DNA from: Schlesneria paludicola DSM 18645
GTDB taxonomy: Bacteria > Planctomycetota > Planctomycetia > Planctomycetales > Planctomycetaceae
Reading direction: 5' to 3'
DNA length: 64,000 bases
Assembly (NCBI RefSeq): GCF_000255655.1
Contig: NZ_JH636436.1
Span: 1 to 64,000 of the forward strand
Shown here: positions 1 to 7,323 of the stretch, one piece after another
How positions within the stretch are numbered: position 1 is the first letter of the stretch
How the letters are laid out: every line of letters begins with the position of its first letter
The notes under the pieces: model-generated
Seen by the model: the letters and a program-made list of their open reading frames with translations, nothing else
What the model was told of the DNA's origin: nothing
Database searches by the model: none
Translations under genes and position numbers: made by a program

Positions 1-41
1 CCGTGTAAACGTCACGGGCACACAATCGGTCAACTAAACTT

Positions 42-221
42 TTACAATTGCGCCGCGAACTGCTGGAGAAGCTGCTCGATCCATACTTTGCGGTGGTCAT
101 AGTTCTTGCCGGTCACCGAGTCGGTTCCCAGCAGGAAACATCGCCGCACCACGCGATTCATGACATGCACGATCGCGATCTCATCCGGCGCAAAGACCTC
201 CGCACGAGACAGGCGAGCCAT
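42..221 (-). pseudogene. Truncated REP-associated (Y1/HUH-type) transposase, N-terminal 59 aa
   Basis: A short minus-strand reading frame starts with ATG at 221 (MARLSRAEVF) and ends at a TAA at 42-44. It contains VMNRVVRRCFLLG and GKNYDHRKVWIEQ, the N-terminus I recognise from a transposase family common in planctomycetes whose full-length members are several hundred residues and carry an HUH motif further in. This copy stops after QQFAAQ, where the family would continue toward its SNHxH motif. Neither other minus-strand frame continues the protein toward the window edge, so it looks truncated rather than frameshifted. It is presumably inactive. The family assignment is from memory of the motif; a full-length homologue search would settle it. 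Confidence 0.65.
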
Positions 222-341
222 GACAAGGTCCTTTAATCAGCAGAATCTTTTCATTCACCACACCGAAAAAATAGAACATTTCTTGAATCGAAGTTCAATC
301 GATCCGATGAAGATGCTGTGTCCCCATGGTTACCCATACCA

Positions 342-911
342 CTATACCTCCGCCTTCTTTGGTAGCGCCGACCATTCTTCTTGAAATCCTAGGCTCCACG
401 TTTTAAGTACACTATAGTAGTAATCTGCCGATATCCATATGTCACTCAGCGTGCTGGGGTCATGAAGCCTGCCCTTAGTCTTGAATGCGATCAGGCGAAC
501 TCGCTCGTCTACATCAAACTGAAGAACATAACTGCCATCATCGAAAGCTTCATCACCATCAGGTGCCCAAACTGCGCGAGCATTGTGTAAGATCCTGCTA
601 TACTCAGGGAGGGGAACACCAGTGTTGGCGTTAAGTTCGTCATCGTTGTAAACTGCATTTCGAAAGTCGTCTGCGATATCCGCCGCCCGGGCGTCGGTCG
701 CAACCGATACTCGGTGTTGTCCACGATTCTTTAATCGACTAATCACTTCTTGAAATGAGCAGGCAAGCATTGTTGCTTTGTTCTGCCGGACTCCATAGAC
801 ACGCCCATCAATAATTATTACGAAAAACCCTAAAGCGAGAGCACTTAATCGTTCGTAGGCACATGCGATATGTGACTCTATCGCAAATACAGATGGGTCG
901 CCAACAATCAT
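342..911 (-). CDS. Imm42-like immunity protein
   Basis: A 189-aa soluble protein with no signal peptide. The N-terminus (MIVGDPSVFAIES, YERLSALALGFFVI, VYGVR) and the central AVWAPDGDEAFDDGSYVLQFDV block match my knowledge of the immunity protein 42 family, which neutralises the C-terminal toxin domain of a polymorphic (contact-dependent or Rhs-type) toxin. Its ATG at 911 overlaps the TGA of the upstream toxin remnant in an ATGA junction, the usual arrangement of toxin tip and immunity gene with coupled translation. The region is visibly richer in A+T than the rest of the window, consistent with horizontal acquisition. The gene appears intact although its toxin is broken, so it is probably an orphan immunity gene. 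Confidence 0.75.
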   Translation of the reverse strand: MIVGDPSVFAIESHIACAYERLSALALGFFVIIIDGRVYGVRQNKATMLACSFQEVISRLKNRGQHRVSVATDARAADIADDFRNAVYNDDELNANTGVPLPEYSRILHNARAVWAPDGDEAFDDGSYVLQFDVDERVRLIAFKTKGRLHDPSTLSDIWISADYYYSVLKTWSLGFQEEWSALPKKAEV

Positions 912-1111
912 TTAAACTCTTTGCGAATGTAGTTTGGTATATCCTCAAGTCGAATTGGACCTGCGCCGGCCGTCGAGCCATTCCAGTGAGTTTCGCCATT
1001 GCTTGGACGGCTAAAGCGGTGAAATACTCCATCCGAATCTTTGGCCCAGCGAACACCGGTTTTATCGACAACCGACTTGTCAAACAAGTCTTGAACATTA
1101 GAGGGTTCTGT
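908..1111 (-). pseudogene. C-terminal remnant of a polymorphic toxin (67 codons)
   Basis: Reading the minus strand from 1111 gives TEPSNVQDLFDKSVVDKTG, then VRWAKDSDGVFHRF, HWNGSTAG and IRLEDIPNYIRKEFK, ending at TGA 908-910. The HRF-(x)n-HWNGSTAG-(x)n-I..EDIP..IR pattern is a recurrent C-terminal tip of Rhs/CDI-type toxins. The stop overlaps the Imm42 start as ATGA. Homology ends exactly at the left inverted repeat of the insertion sequence (1112), so the N-terminal delivery part and most of the toxin have been lost. The first codons of this frame beyond 1111 belong to the IS. There is no start codon of its own, so it is a gene relic. Confidence 0.75.
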
Positions 1112-1127
1112 CAGGGCAATCGAGCGT
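1112..1127 (+). repeat. Left terminal inverted repeat of the ISAs1 element
   Basis: CAGGGCAATCGAGCGT, an exact 16/16 reverse complement of the right end at 2358-2373. The toxin-homologous reading frame on the minus strand ends at 1111, immediately outside this repeat. Confidence 0.92.
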
Positions 1128-1224
1128 CGAAGTCACGGTTTGATTATTGCGTGAGGAAGTGGTCAGGGAAGCCCCGCGAATTCGGGCTTGGATTTCTCTG
1201 ATCATTTAGCAACGGAGTTGACTC

Positions 1225-2358
1225 GTGTCCTCAGCATTTGTTGAAACAGTTACGCAGTACTTTGAAGAAGTTACAGATCCCCGCGTCAATCGTGGTCAGA
1301 ATTATCCTCTGATCGAAATGGTCTTCGTTGCGCTGTGCGGCTCGATTTGTGATTGCAACTCTTGGGTCGACGTCAGTGAGTTCGGTCATGCCAAACTCGC
1401 TTGGTTTCGGAAGTTTCTGCCGTTCAAGCTCGGTGTTCCCTCGCACGACACGTTTAGCGAAGTTTTCGCCCGATTGGACAGCGTGCAGTTTTACGCCGCC
1501 TTGCAGTCGTGGACCACCAGTATCGCCGGTTCGCTACAGGGTCAGACAGTCGCCTTTGACGGCAAGACATTGTGCGGGTCGTTCGATCAGGCGTCTGCCA
1601 AATCCGCGTTGCACTCGGTCTCGGCATGGGTGTGCGGGCTGAAACTGTGCCTGGGCCTGAAATCGGTGGAAGACAAATCCAACGAAATCCCGGCTGTTCA
1701 GCAGTTAATTGATCTCATCGATCTGCGAGGAGCAATTGTCACGGCCGACGCGATGCACTGCCAGATCGAAACGGCCGCTAAGATCGCAGACAAAGGAGCG
1801 GACTACGTCTTGGTCGCGAAAGGAAACCAGAAATCACTGCAATCAGAGATCCGGGAAGTGCTGGCCAAAGCCTTCGAAGAGAATGATTCTCGCCTGCGAC
1901 AATGTGCCTCCGCCGAAACGAGTCACGGCCGAGATGAGACGCGACAAGTCGTGGTGATGCCCGCTCCGAAGAATTCGAAAATCTTCTCGAGGTGGCCGAA
2001 TATCCAAACCATCGGTGCGATCTATCGGACACGCGACGTCGACGGCAAACAGATCGAATGGCAAGACTGCTTCATCAGCAGCCTGTCTTCGAAGGTCCGC
2101 AATCATCGCGACCTTCTTCGATCTCACTGGAGTATCGAAAACTGCCAGCATCATATCTTAGATGTAACATTTACAGAGGATTCGAGTCGAATTCGGAAAG
2201 GAACGGGGCCCGAAATTAGTTCCGTTTTCCGCCGACTGGCGCTCACGATTTTGCAACAGGACACTTCGATCAAAGGAAGCCTTCGAAGCAAACGAAAGAT
2301 TTGCGGCTGGGATGAATCCGCGTTTGAAAGGCTTCTCGCTGGTTTTTCTGAGGATTAA
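1225..2358 (+). CDS. ISAs1-family DDE transposase
   Basis: A 377-aa transposase catalysing cut-and-paste movement of its own element. The start is GTG at 1225 behind CGGAG at 8-nt spacing. An N-terminal DDE_Tnp_1-associated region (FEEVTDPRVNRG, VPSHDTFSEVFARLD) is followed by the catalytic core: D112 in VAFDGKTL, D175 in VTADAMHCQ and E305 in HWSIENCQHHILDVTF, followed by the conserved TEDSSRIRKG. All three catalytic residues are present, length is normal for the family and no frameshift is seen, so it is probably active. In E. coli the same family is found as the H-repeat inside Rhs loci, a parallel to this copy's position next to a toxin tip. Confidence 0.95.
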   Translation: MSSAFVETVTQYFEEVTDPRVNRGQNYPLIEMVFVALCGSICDCNSWVDVSEFGHAKLAWFRKFLPFKLGVPSHDTFSEVFARLDSVQFYAALQSWTTSIAGSLQGQTVAFDGKTLCGSFDQASAKSALHSVSAWVCGLKLCLGLKSVEDKSNEIPAVQQLIDLIDLRGAIVTADAMHCQIETAAKIADKGADYVLVAKGNQKSLQSEIREVLAKAFEENDSRLRQCASAETSHGRDETRQVVVMPAPKNSKIFSRWPNIQTIGAIYRTRDVDGKQIEWQDCFISSLSSKVRNHRDLLRSHWSIENCQHHILDVTFTEDSSRIRKGTGPEISSVFRRLALTILQQDTSIKGSLRSKRKICGWDESAFERLLAGFSED

Positions 2359-2373
2359 CGCTCGATTGCCCTG
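2358..2373 (+). repeat. Right terminal inverted repeat of the ISAs1 element
   Basis: ACGCTCGATTGCCCTG, the exact reverse complement of the left end at 1112-1127. The sequence just outside continues GACTTGT followed by a run of eight C (2381-2388) and shows no toxin-like coding on the minus strand. Confidence 0.92.
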
Positions 2374-2823
2374 GACTTGTCCCCCCCCGTATGAATGGTT
2401 TGTTTTCTCGATTGGGGTTCCGCGGCGTGTTGCGCTGAGTTTCATCGTTCGCTTGATTGTCTGGAGGGCGTGCAGTTGAGTGGGTTGGTGTCGCCACGAT
2501 CCACCCGTTCCCTGCGTCAAGTTGTCGGGAGTCGAGATGTTCTGCGTGTACTTGTAGGCGGCAGTGTCTCTGGGATGTCTGTGGGCGAAGAGGGGCGCGA
2601 GCATTCGTCGATGTCGGAGTGTTTCGAAATTGTGCATGCCGGCCGGTGGTGATGAGGTTTTCGGGGGTGGCGAGCGGTGTGTCATCATTTGGGGCTCAAG
2701 GCATGATCGGGTTCTGCTGGTTGCCTGTGTTTTCCATTGGCCGGTCGAAGATTATGGATTGGTCCTGTGGCAGCAGGGGCGTGTTTGAGTGAATCAAAGA
2801 GGTTTCGCGGATAAGCCGTACTT
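2374..2823. other. Intergenic, no gene recognised
   Basis: 450 bp between the IS and the next gene. The plus strand is G/T-rich and begins with an eight-C homopolymer. Several overlapping short frames exist but none has protein-like composition or a recognisable motif. If the IS had inserted simply, the rest of the toxin gene should continue here on the minus strand; it does not. Confidence 0.6.
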
Positions 2824-3090
2824 ATGGACGCAGTCGCCATTTTTAATGCTCTTGAAGCGGTGTTCTGGTTGATTGTCAGCGGCGTCGTTTGGTGGAAAAG
2901 CAGGGGCGCAGGTCGGTTTCGACAGCTCGGTGGCTGGGCGGCATTCTGGTTTGTCTTGTTTGGGATATCTGATGTGATCGAAGTCTTCACGGGTGCCTGG
3001 TGGCGGCCCCTGTCATTGCTCGTTTTGAAAGGAGTCTGCGTTGTCGCGCTGGTCACGTGCGGGGGCCTCTATCGGGCACGGTGTCGCTGA
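2824..3090 (+). CDS. Small membrane protein, 88 aa
   Basis: Starts with ATG (MDAVAIFNALEAVFWLIVSG) and contains about three hydrophobic segments (roughly residues 5-22, 36-53 and 62-82) separated by short basic loops such as WWKSRGAGRFR. The pattern N.LEA.FWL at the N-terminus with LFGISDVIEVFTGAWWRP in the middle is a small integral-membrane family I have seen in planctomycetes without assigned function. It is likely an inner membrane protein. It stands alone, 366 bp upstream of nuoI in the same direction. Confidence 0.65.
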   Translation: MDAVAIFNALEAVFWLIVSGVVWWKSRGAGRFRQLGGWAAFWFVLFGISDVIEVFTGAWWRPLSLLVLKGVCVVALVTCGGLYRARCR

Positions 3091-3456
3091 CAGGTACGGC
3101 GGACGTTCTTGTCGCTGGGTTGATCCATTAACGATTGGCAATGTGTGTCGGGCGACTTGATCGCGACGTCTCTGGTTTTGATTTCAACTCGTTGGGATGC
3201 GTTTCCGCGTCCTCGATATCAGTTGCATGCCAAGGAGCTGTGCCGCCAGTCTGGTGAGGCCTGTCGAGTGGGGAGGATCTGCGGTTCTCACTTGTGAGAG
3301 ATCCATGTTTGGCAATGGTTTGCATCGCTTGCGTTGAAGCGGGGGCGTCCTATAATCCAGCGGTCTTCATGAAGCGGGAGCTTTGCGCTGTGCTCGGGCT
3401 CCCCGGTTGACGCGACGGCGAACGTCCCGCATGGCGTTCACTCAGCGAGACTATCT
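3091..3456. other. Intergenic region upstream of nuoI
   Basis: 366 bp with no convincing frame on either strand. It presumably contains the promoter of the nuoI-DUF2203-nuoA-nuoC-nuoD unit, but I cannot assign -35/-10 boxes with confidence. Confidence 0.5.
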
Positions 3457-4026
3457 ATGCAGGCGATTCGGAATTTCCGTGAATGGTGCCGCAACGTCTA
3501 CGTGGCGGTTTCCACGTTACTCCAGGGCATGTGGGTGACGATGCGGACGATGATCTGGACGTATCGCCGCAAGACATTTACCGAAGTCTTCGAATACCCC
3601 GAAGTGCCGGTCCCGGTCAAAGCCCGTTATCGTGGTTTTCATCGGTTCGATCTGACGACGTGCATCGGCTGCGAAAAGTGTGCGGTGGCCTGTCCGGTCG
3701 ACTGCATCTACATCGAAAAAGAAAAAAGTCCCGTTGGCAAGGGTTTCCGCGTGAACGGCTTCACGATCGACTACACCAAGTGCATGTTCTGTGCTTTGTG
3801 TGTCGAACCTTGTCCCGTGGATTGTATTTTCATGGGTTCCAATCACGATCTCAGTTGTTACAGTCGCGACGGCTGCATTGTGGATTATGCCAAGTTGCCC
3901 TTGGAAGTCGGTTGGGGACAAGCGACACTTAATCCAACGGCGGTGGCTGAATCGAAAGTGTTGTATGAGCCGGTATGGGTCAAGGGTGAACCGAGTCCTT
4001 TTCAGTTTGCGCCGACTGACGAGTGA
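3457..4026 (+). CDS. nuoI: NADH-quinone oxidoreductase subunit I (NuoI)
   Basis: A 189-aa electron-transfer subunit of respiratory complex I carrying clusters N6a and N6b in the peripheral arm. Two 4Fe-4S ferredoxin motifs are complete: [15 protein letters not shown] (Cys69, 72, 75, 79) and [15 protein letters not shown] (Cys109, 112, 115, 119). The N-terminal [15 protein letters not shown] helix matches the amphipathic membrane-surface helix of the family, and the RYRG.H motif precedes the first cluster. The start is ATG at 3457. It is the first gene of a plus-strand group with DUF2203, nuoA, nuoC and nuoD; in most bacteria nuoI lies between nuoH and nuoJ, so this position is unusual. Confidence 0.96.
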   Translation: MQAIRNFREWCRNVYVAVSTLLQGMWVTMRTMIWTYRRKTFTEVFEYPEVPVPVKARYRGFHRFDLTTCIGCEKCAVACPVDCIYIEKEKSPVGKGFRVNGFTIDYTKCMFCALCVEPCPVDCIFMGSNHDLSCYSRDGCIVDYAKLPLEVGWGQATLNPTAVAESKVLYEPVWVKGEPSPFQFAPTDE

Positions 4027-4110
4027 ATCAGACGTTTATTGTCTTGCCGGGTTTCCGTGAGAGAGGTTTTCGCTGCTGCGGAGCAGTGGCCAAAAAAAGG
4101 CGGAGCTACG

Positions 4111-4572
4111 ATGAGTGCGAAACTGGCACCCCGGCACTATTTTTCGGTGGCATCCGCCAACCAGACGTTACCACTGGTCCGAGCAATCGTCAGTGACATC
4201 GTCGAGTTGTATCCGGAAGTCAAAGATCGGGAAGAACGGCTGACGCGGATTACCCGCGGTCGGTCCAAGGATGCTCGTCCCGGCGATCCGTATTCCGAAG
4301 AAGTCGAGCAGATCAAGCAGGAACTGGAACGGGACGTCGAACGATTGCAGGGCTTCATCGACGAACTGCAGCAGTTGGGAGTGGATTTCAAAGACCCGGT
4401 GATGGGCCTGGTGGATTTTCCGGCCCAACGTGACGGTGAAGAAGTTTGCCTGTGCTGGAAACTGGGTGAGCCCTCCGTCGGGTTTTGGCACACTCTCGAG
4501 AGTGGGTTTCAGGGACGCAAGGAACTGACTGAAGACGATTCTGAGGGCTCCGCCGCCAGCCAGAAAGAATGA
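4111..4572 (+). CDS. DUF2203 family protein
   Basis: About 153 aa from the ATG at 4111 (MSAKLAPRHYFSV), preferred over an upstream alternative because it follows a GGCGGAG ribosome site and because family members begin with a FsvaeAnqtLPlvr-like block, seen here as YFSVASANQTLPLVRAIV. A helical middle (residues about 25-95, rich in E, R and K) is followed by the FKDPVMGLVDFPAQ and EVCLCWKLGEPSVGFWHT blocks diagnostic of DUF2203. It is soluble and of unknown biochemical function. The stop lies 7 bp before nuoA, so it is probably co-transcribed and co-translated with complex I genes; whether it assists the complex is inference only. Confidence 0.85.
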   Translation: MSAKLAPRHYFSVASANQTLPLVRAIVSDIVELYPEVKDREERLTRITRGRSKDARPGDPYSEEVEQIKQELERDVERLQGFIDELQQLGVDFKDPVMGLVDFPAQRDGEEVCLCWKLGEPSVGFWHTLESGFQGRKELTEDDSEGSAASQKE

Positions 4573-4579
4573 GCTCGCC

Positions 4580-5158
4580 ATGACTGAAGTTGTTGGACAT
4601 TTTCTCGTCTTCACGATCTCTGCGATTGGTTTCTTGCTCGCACCACTCTTGATCGGCAAGCTGGTCCGGCCGCGGTTGCCGACGCCCGAGAAAGACGCCG
4701 CGTACGAGTGCGGTGAACCCACGATTGGAAGCAGCTATATTCAGTTCGACCTGCGTTTCTACGTCGTCGCACTGCTGTTCATCATCTTCGACGTCGAAGT
4801 GGTGTTCTTCTTCCCTTGGGCCACGGTCTTCGGGAACGCCATGCAACTCGCCGACACCGCCCTGTCCGCTGCCGCGCGACAACACCTCAGCGAACAACTG
4901 CTGGCGCTCCCCACAGGCTCGCTCGCCAATCAGCCCCAGATTGATGCTGCGGCCGCGTTGACGCTCGGCTGGACCACGTTTGTCGACGTGCTCGTCTTTT
5001 TTGGTGTGCTGTTGGTGGGCTTCGCGTATGTCTGGAAACGCGGCGACCTCGATTGGGTCCGGTCCACCGCAGAACAACGACTGCGACTGGGGGTGTCCAC
5101 GACCTATCCGTTGTCTCAGTCAGCGGTGCGGAAGCCTGATTCCCTGACCGCCAGTTAA
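4580..5158 (+). CDS. nuoA: NADH-quinone oxidoreductase subunit A (NuoA), extended
   Basis: A 192-aa membrane subunit of complex I at the quinone-site junction. It shows the first TM helix (about 8-28), the conserved cytoplasmic loop YECGEPTIGSSYIQFDLRFYVVALLFIIFDVEVVF (Cys in YECGEP), a second TM and a third TM (about 135-152). The family is usually 115-150 aa; this copy has about 50 extra residues between TM2 and TM3 (roughly 88-134, containing ALSAAARQHLSEQL) and a ~35-residue C-terminal extension. It begins 7 bp after DUF2203. Confidence 0.93.
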   Translation: MTEVVGHFLVFTISAIGFLLAPLLIGKLVRPRLPTPEKDAAYECGEPTIGSSYIQFDLRFYVVALLFIIFDVEVVFFFPWATVFGNAMQLADTALSAAARQHLSEQLLALPTGSLANQPQIDAAAALTLGWTTFVDVLVFFGVLLVGFAYVWKRGDLDWVRSTAEQRLRLGVSTTYPLSQSAVRKPDSLTAS

Positions 5159-5443
5159 AGCTCATTCAGAGGGTGGGGGCCGTCGAGCGCCGGGATGAAC
5201 CTGGCGCAGCTGGTTTCCACGATTTCATGCAGCCAGTGAGGCCGTCGGATGGCTGGGCGACAGTTTGATTCCCGTCAATCGCAATTCTGTGGCCGTGGGC
5301 CTTCCGACATCGCTCGCTGAACTTTGTAATACGTTCGACTCGTTCCCGCTCGCACTCAACAAAACTTGTCGTCCGATCTGACGTGGTTGCTGCGTCCGGA
5401 TCGTGTTTCCCACACGAAGCCAGAACTTCCCGGAATCGATTCC

Positions 5444-5968
5444 ATGAAGATTGAAGACATCCATCAGCGCCTTGTCACTCGCTTCGGTGACGCGATCCGC
5501 GAGCTGAAGACTGGCGTCAAAGATCCGTGGATCGAAGTGGCGGTGCCATCGATTGCAGAGGTGTCCGAATTCCTTCGAACGGACCCCGAGCTCAAGTTCG
5601 AATCTCTCAACGATCTGACGGCAGCCGACTGGCTGGAAACCGACCCCAAAAAGAAAACACCATGCGAACCGCATGTTGAGGTCGTCTATCACCTTTACAG
5701 CTATTCCCTGAAGCATTGGTGCAAGCTGAAAGTGAAAATGCCGCGGTGGAAGAATGATGTGGCGGGCGAACTGCCCCAGGTTCCGTCGGTTGCAGGTGTC
5801 TGGGCGATCGCCGACTGGCACGAACGCGAAGCTTATGATCTGGTGGGAATCGAGTTCACCAATCATCCGAATCTGCGGCGAATCCTTTGTCCGGAAGATT
5901 GGGAAGGGCATGCGCTGCGAAAAGATTACGAGTTCCCATTGGAGTATCACGGGGTGCGTGGGAAGTAG
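5444..5968 (+). CDS. nuoC: NADH-quinone oxidoreductase subunit C (NuoC)
   Basis: About 174 aa from the ATG at 5444 ([11 protein letters not shown]). The 30-kDa subunit signature [22 protein letters not shown], then [17 protein letters not shown], is at the C-terminus as expected; it forms part of the hydrophilic connecting module. A longer frame beginning at 5366 is possible but its extra 26 residues do not resemble the family. It is separated from nuoA by 285 bp, too short to hold nuoB (about 480 bp) and without any cysteine-rich NuoB-like frame. nuoD follows after 52 bp. Confidence 0.94.
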   Translation: MKIEDIHQRLVTRFGDAIRELKTGVKDPWIEVAVPSIAEVSEFLRTDPELKFESLNDLTAADWLETDPKKKTPCEPHVEVVYHLYSYSLKHWCKLKVKMPRWKNDVAGELPQVPSVAGVWAIADWHEREAYDLVGIEFTNHPNLRRILCPEDWEGHALRKDYEFPLEYHGVRGK

Positions 5969-6020
5969 ACCTCGGCATTGATCCCTTCTCTAGACGCCGC
6001 TCAAGCTGGGAATAGACATC

Positions 6021-7274
6021 ATGAGTCTGACACTCGAAGATCCTCGCATCGTTGAATTCGACGTTCGTACTGACGAGATGCTCGTCAATATGGGGCCGCA
6101 GCACCCCAGCACGCATGGTGTGCTGCGATTGCTGCTGCGGACCGACGGTGAAATCGTCCATGAAGTCACGCCGCATATCGGCTATTTGCACCGCTGTGCC
6201 GAGAAGATCGGCGAGAATCTGTCGCCGCCGCAGTGGATTCCGTACACCGACCGGATGGACTATCTGGCGGCGATGAACATGAACCTCGGGTTCGCTTTGA
6301 CGATCGAAAAATTGATCGGCATGGAAGTCCCCGACAAGGCGATGAACCTGCGGGTGATCATTGCCGAACTGAACCGAATCGCCAGTCACCTCGTCGGGAT
6401 GGGCGCGTATGGTCTCGACCTGGGAACGTTCAGTCCGTTCCTGTATGCCTTCCGCGAGCGTGAGATCATTCTCGATCTGTTCGAGGAAGTTTGTGGTGCG
6501 CGTTTGACCTACAGCTACATTACGATTGGCGGGGCGACACATGATCTGCCCGATCAAATCACGATTCCACCGGGCCTGGCGCAACTGACCGAACGTGATC
6601 CCAACATGCGACTCAGTTGGGCCGATGCTCTGCGGATGTTCCTGGATTGGATGACGCCGCGGATCAAAGAATACCACACTCTGCTAACGCGCAACGCCAT
6701 TTTCGTCCGCCGCACGGCCGGATTAGGCGTCTTGTCGCCCGAGATGGCGATGAGCTACGGCTGCACGGGACCCGTCCTGCGCGGTAGCGGCGTTGACTTT
6801 GACCTGCGTCGCGACGGTGAGCCGATCTACACGCGGATGTACCAAGGATACGACTTCAAGATCCCGGTCGCACCGTTCACCGATCCCGCGTTCGGAGCGA
6901 TTCCGCCCGATGTGAAACTCGGCGACAACTGGTGCCGGTTCTTCGTTCGCATGATGGAAGTGGCTCAGTCGATTCAAATCGTCCGTCAGGCCCTTGATCG
7001 CTATCCGTCGTCGAAGGGGGAATATCGTGTCCCGTTCAAGATGAATCAGAAACTTCCCTCTGACGAAGTCTATCTGGAAACCGAATGCCCGAAGGGGTCA
7101 ATGGGCTTCTATGTCATTGGCGACGGCGATGCGGAACCCTTCCGCGCCCGCGCGAAGAGCTCCTGCTTCTGCAACCTTTCCGTCACCGGCCCGCTCTGCC
7201 AAGGCGTCCTGATCGCCGACATCCCCTCGATCGTCGGCTCTCTCGATATCGTGATGGGCGAGATCGACAGATAA
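6021..7274 (+). CDS. nuoD: NADH-quinone oxidoreductase subunit D (NuoD)
   Basis: A 417-aa 49-kDa subunit lining the quinone pocket. Recognised by NMGPQHPSTHGVLRLLL near residue 27, the HIGYLHRCAEKIGE block, TDRMDYLAAMNMNLGFALTIEKL, VGMGAYGLDLGTFSPFLYAFRERE, and the C-terminal RAKSSCFCNLSVTGPLCQGVLIADIPSIVGSLDIVMGEIDR. Length and all blocks are normal for the family. No further nuo gene follows; the next gene is convergent on the opposite strand 50 bp away. Confidence 0.97.
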   Translation: MSLTLEDPRIVEFDVRTDEMLVNMGPQHPSTHGVLRLLLRTDGEIVHEVTPHIGYLHRCAEKIGENLSPPQWIPYTDRMDYLAAMNMNLGFALTIEKLIGMEVPDKAMNLRVIIAELNRIASHLVGMGAYGLDLGTFSPFLYAFREREIILDLFEEVCGARLTYSYITIGGATHDLPDQITIPPGLAQLTERDPNMRLSWADALRMFLDWMTPRIKEYHTLLTRNAIFVRRTAGLGVLSPEMAMSYGCTGPVLRGSGVDFDLRRDGEPIYTRMYQGYDFKIPVAPFTDPAFGAIPPDVKLGDNWCRFFVRMMEVAQSIQIVRQALDRYPSSKGEYRVPFKMNQKLPSDEVYLETECPKGSMGFYVIGDGDAEPFRARAKSSCFCNLSVTGPLCQGVLIADIPSIVGSLDIVMGEIDR

Positions 7275-7323
7275 CGTCTTCTGGACGTGATTCCACTTGG
7301 AATTCAGCAGGCGATGATTTAGT

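Larger units (their letters stand above)
1112..2373 (+). mobile_element. ISAs1-family insertion sequence, complete, 1262 bp
   Basis: The element is bounded by perfect 16-bp terminal inverted repeats, CAGGGCAATCGAGCGT at 1112-1127 and its reverse complement at 2358-2373. Termini beginning CAGGG, a size near 1.26 kb and a single ISAs1 transposase fit the family. The transposase stop (2356-2358) shares its last base with the right repeat. The flanks (ending GGGTTCTGT on the left, starting GACTTGTCC on the right) do not form the 8-10 bp direct repeat expected of this family, so one flank has probably been lost or rearranged. The element interrupts a polymorphic-toxin gene. Confidence 0.9.

Noticed and set aside
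2158-2688. 176-codon minus-strand frame as a candidate for the missing toxin N-terminus
   Set aside because: Most of it lies inside or antisense to the IS end, and the part beyond 2373 shows no Rhs/CDI-like repeats.
5225-5950. Minus-strand frame in the nuoA-nuoC gap considered as the missing gene
   Set aside because: Largely antisense to nuoC, no cysteine motifs of NuoB, wrong strand.
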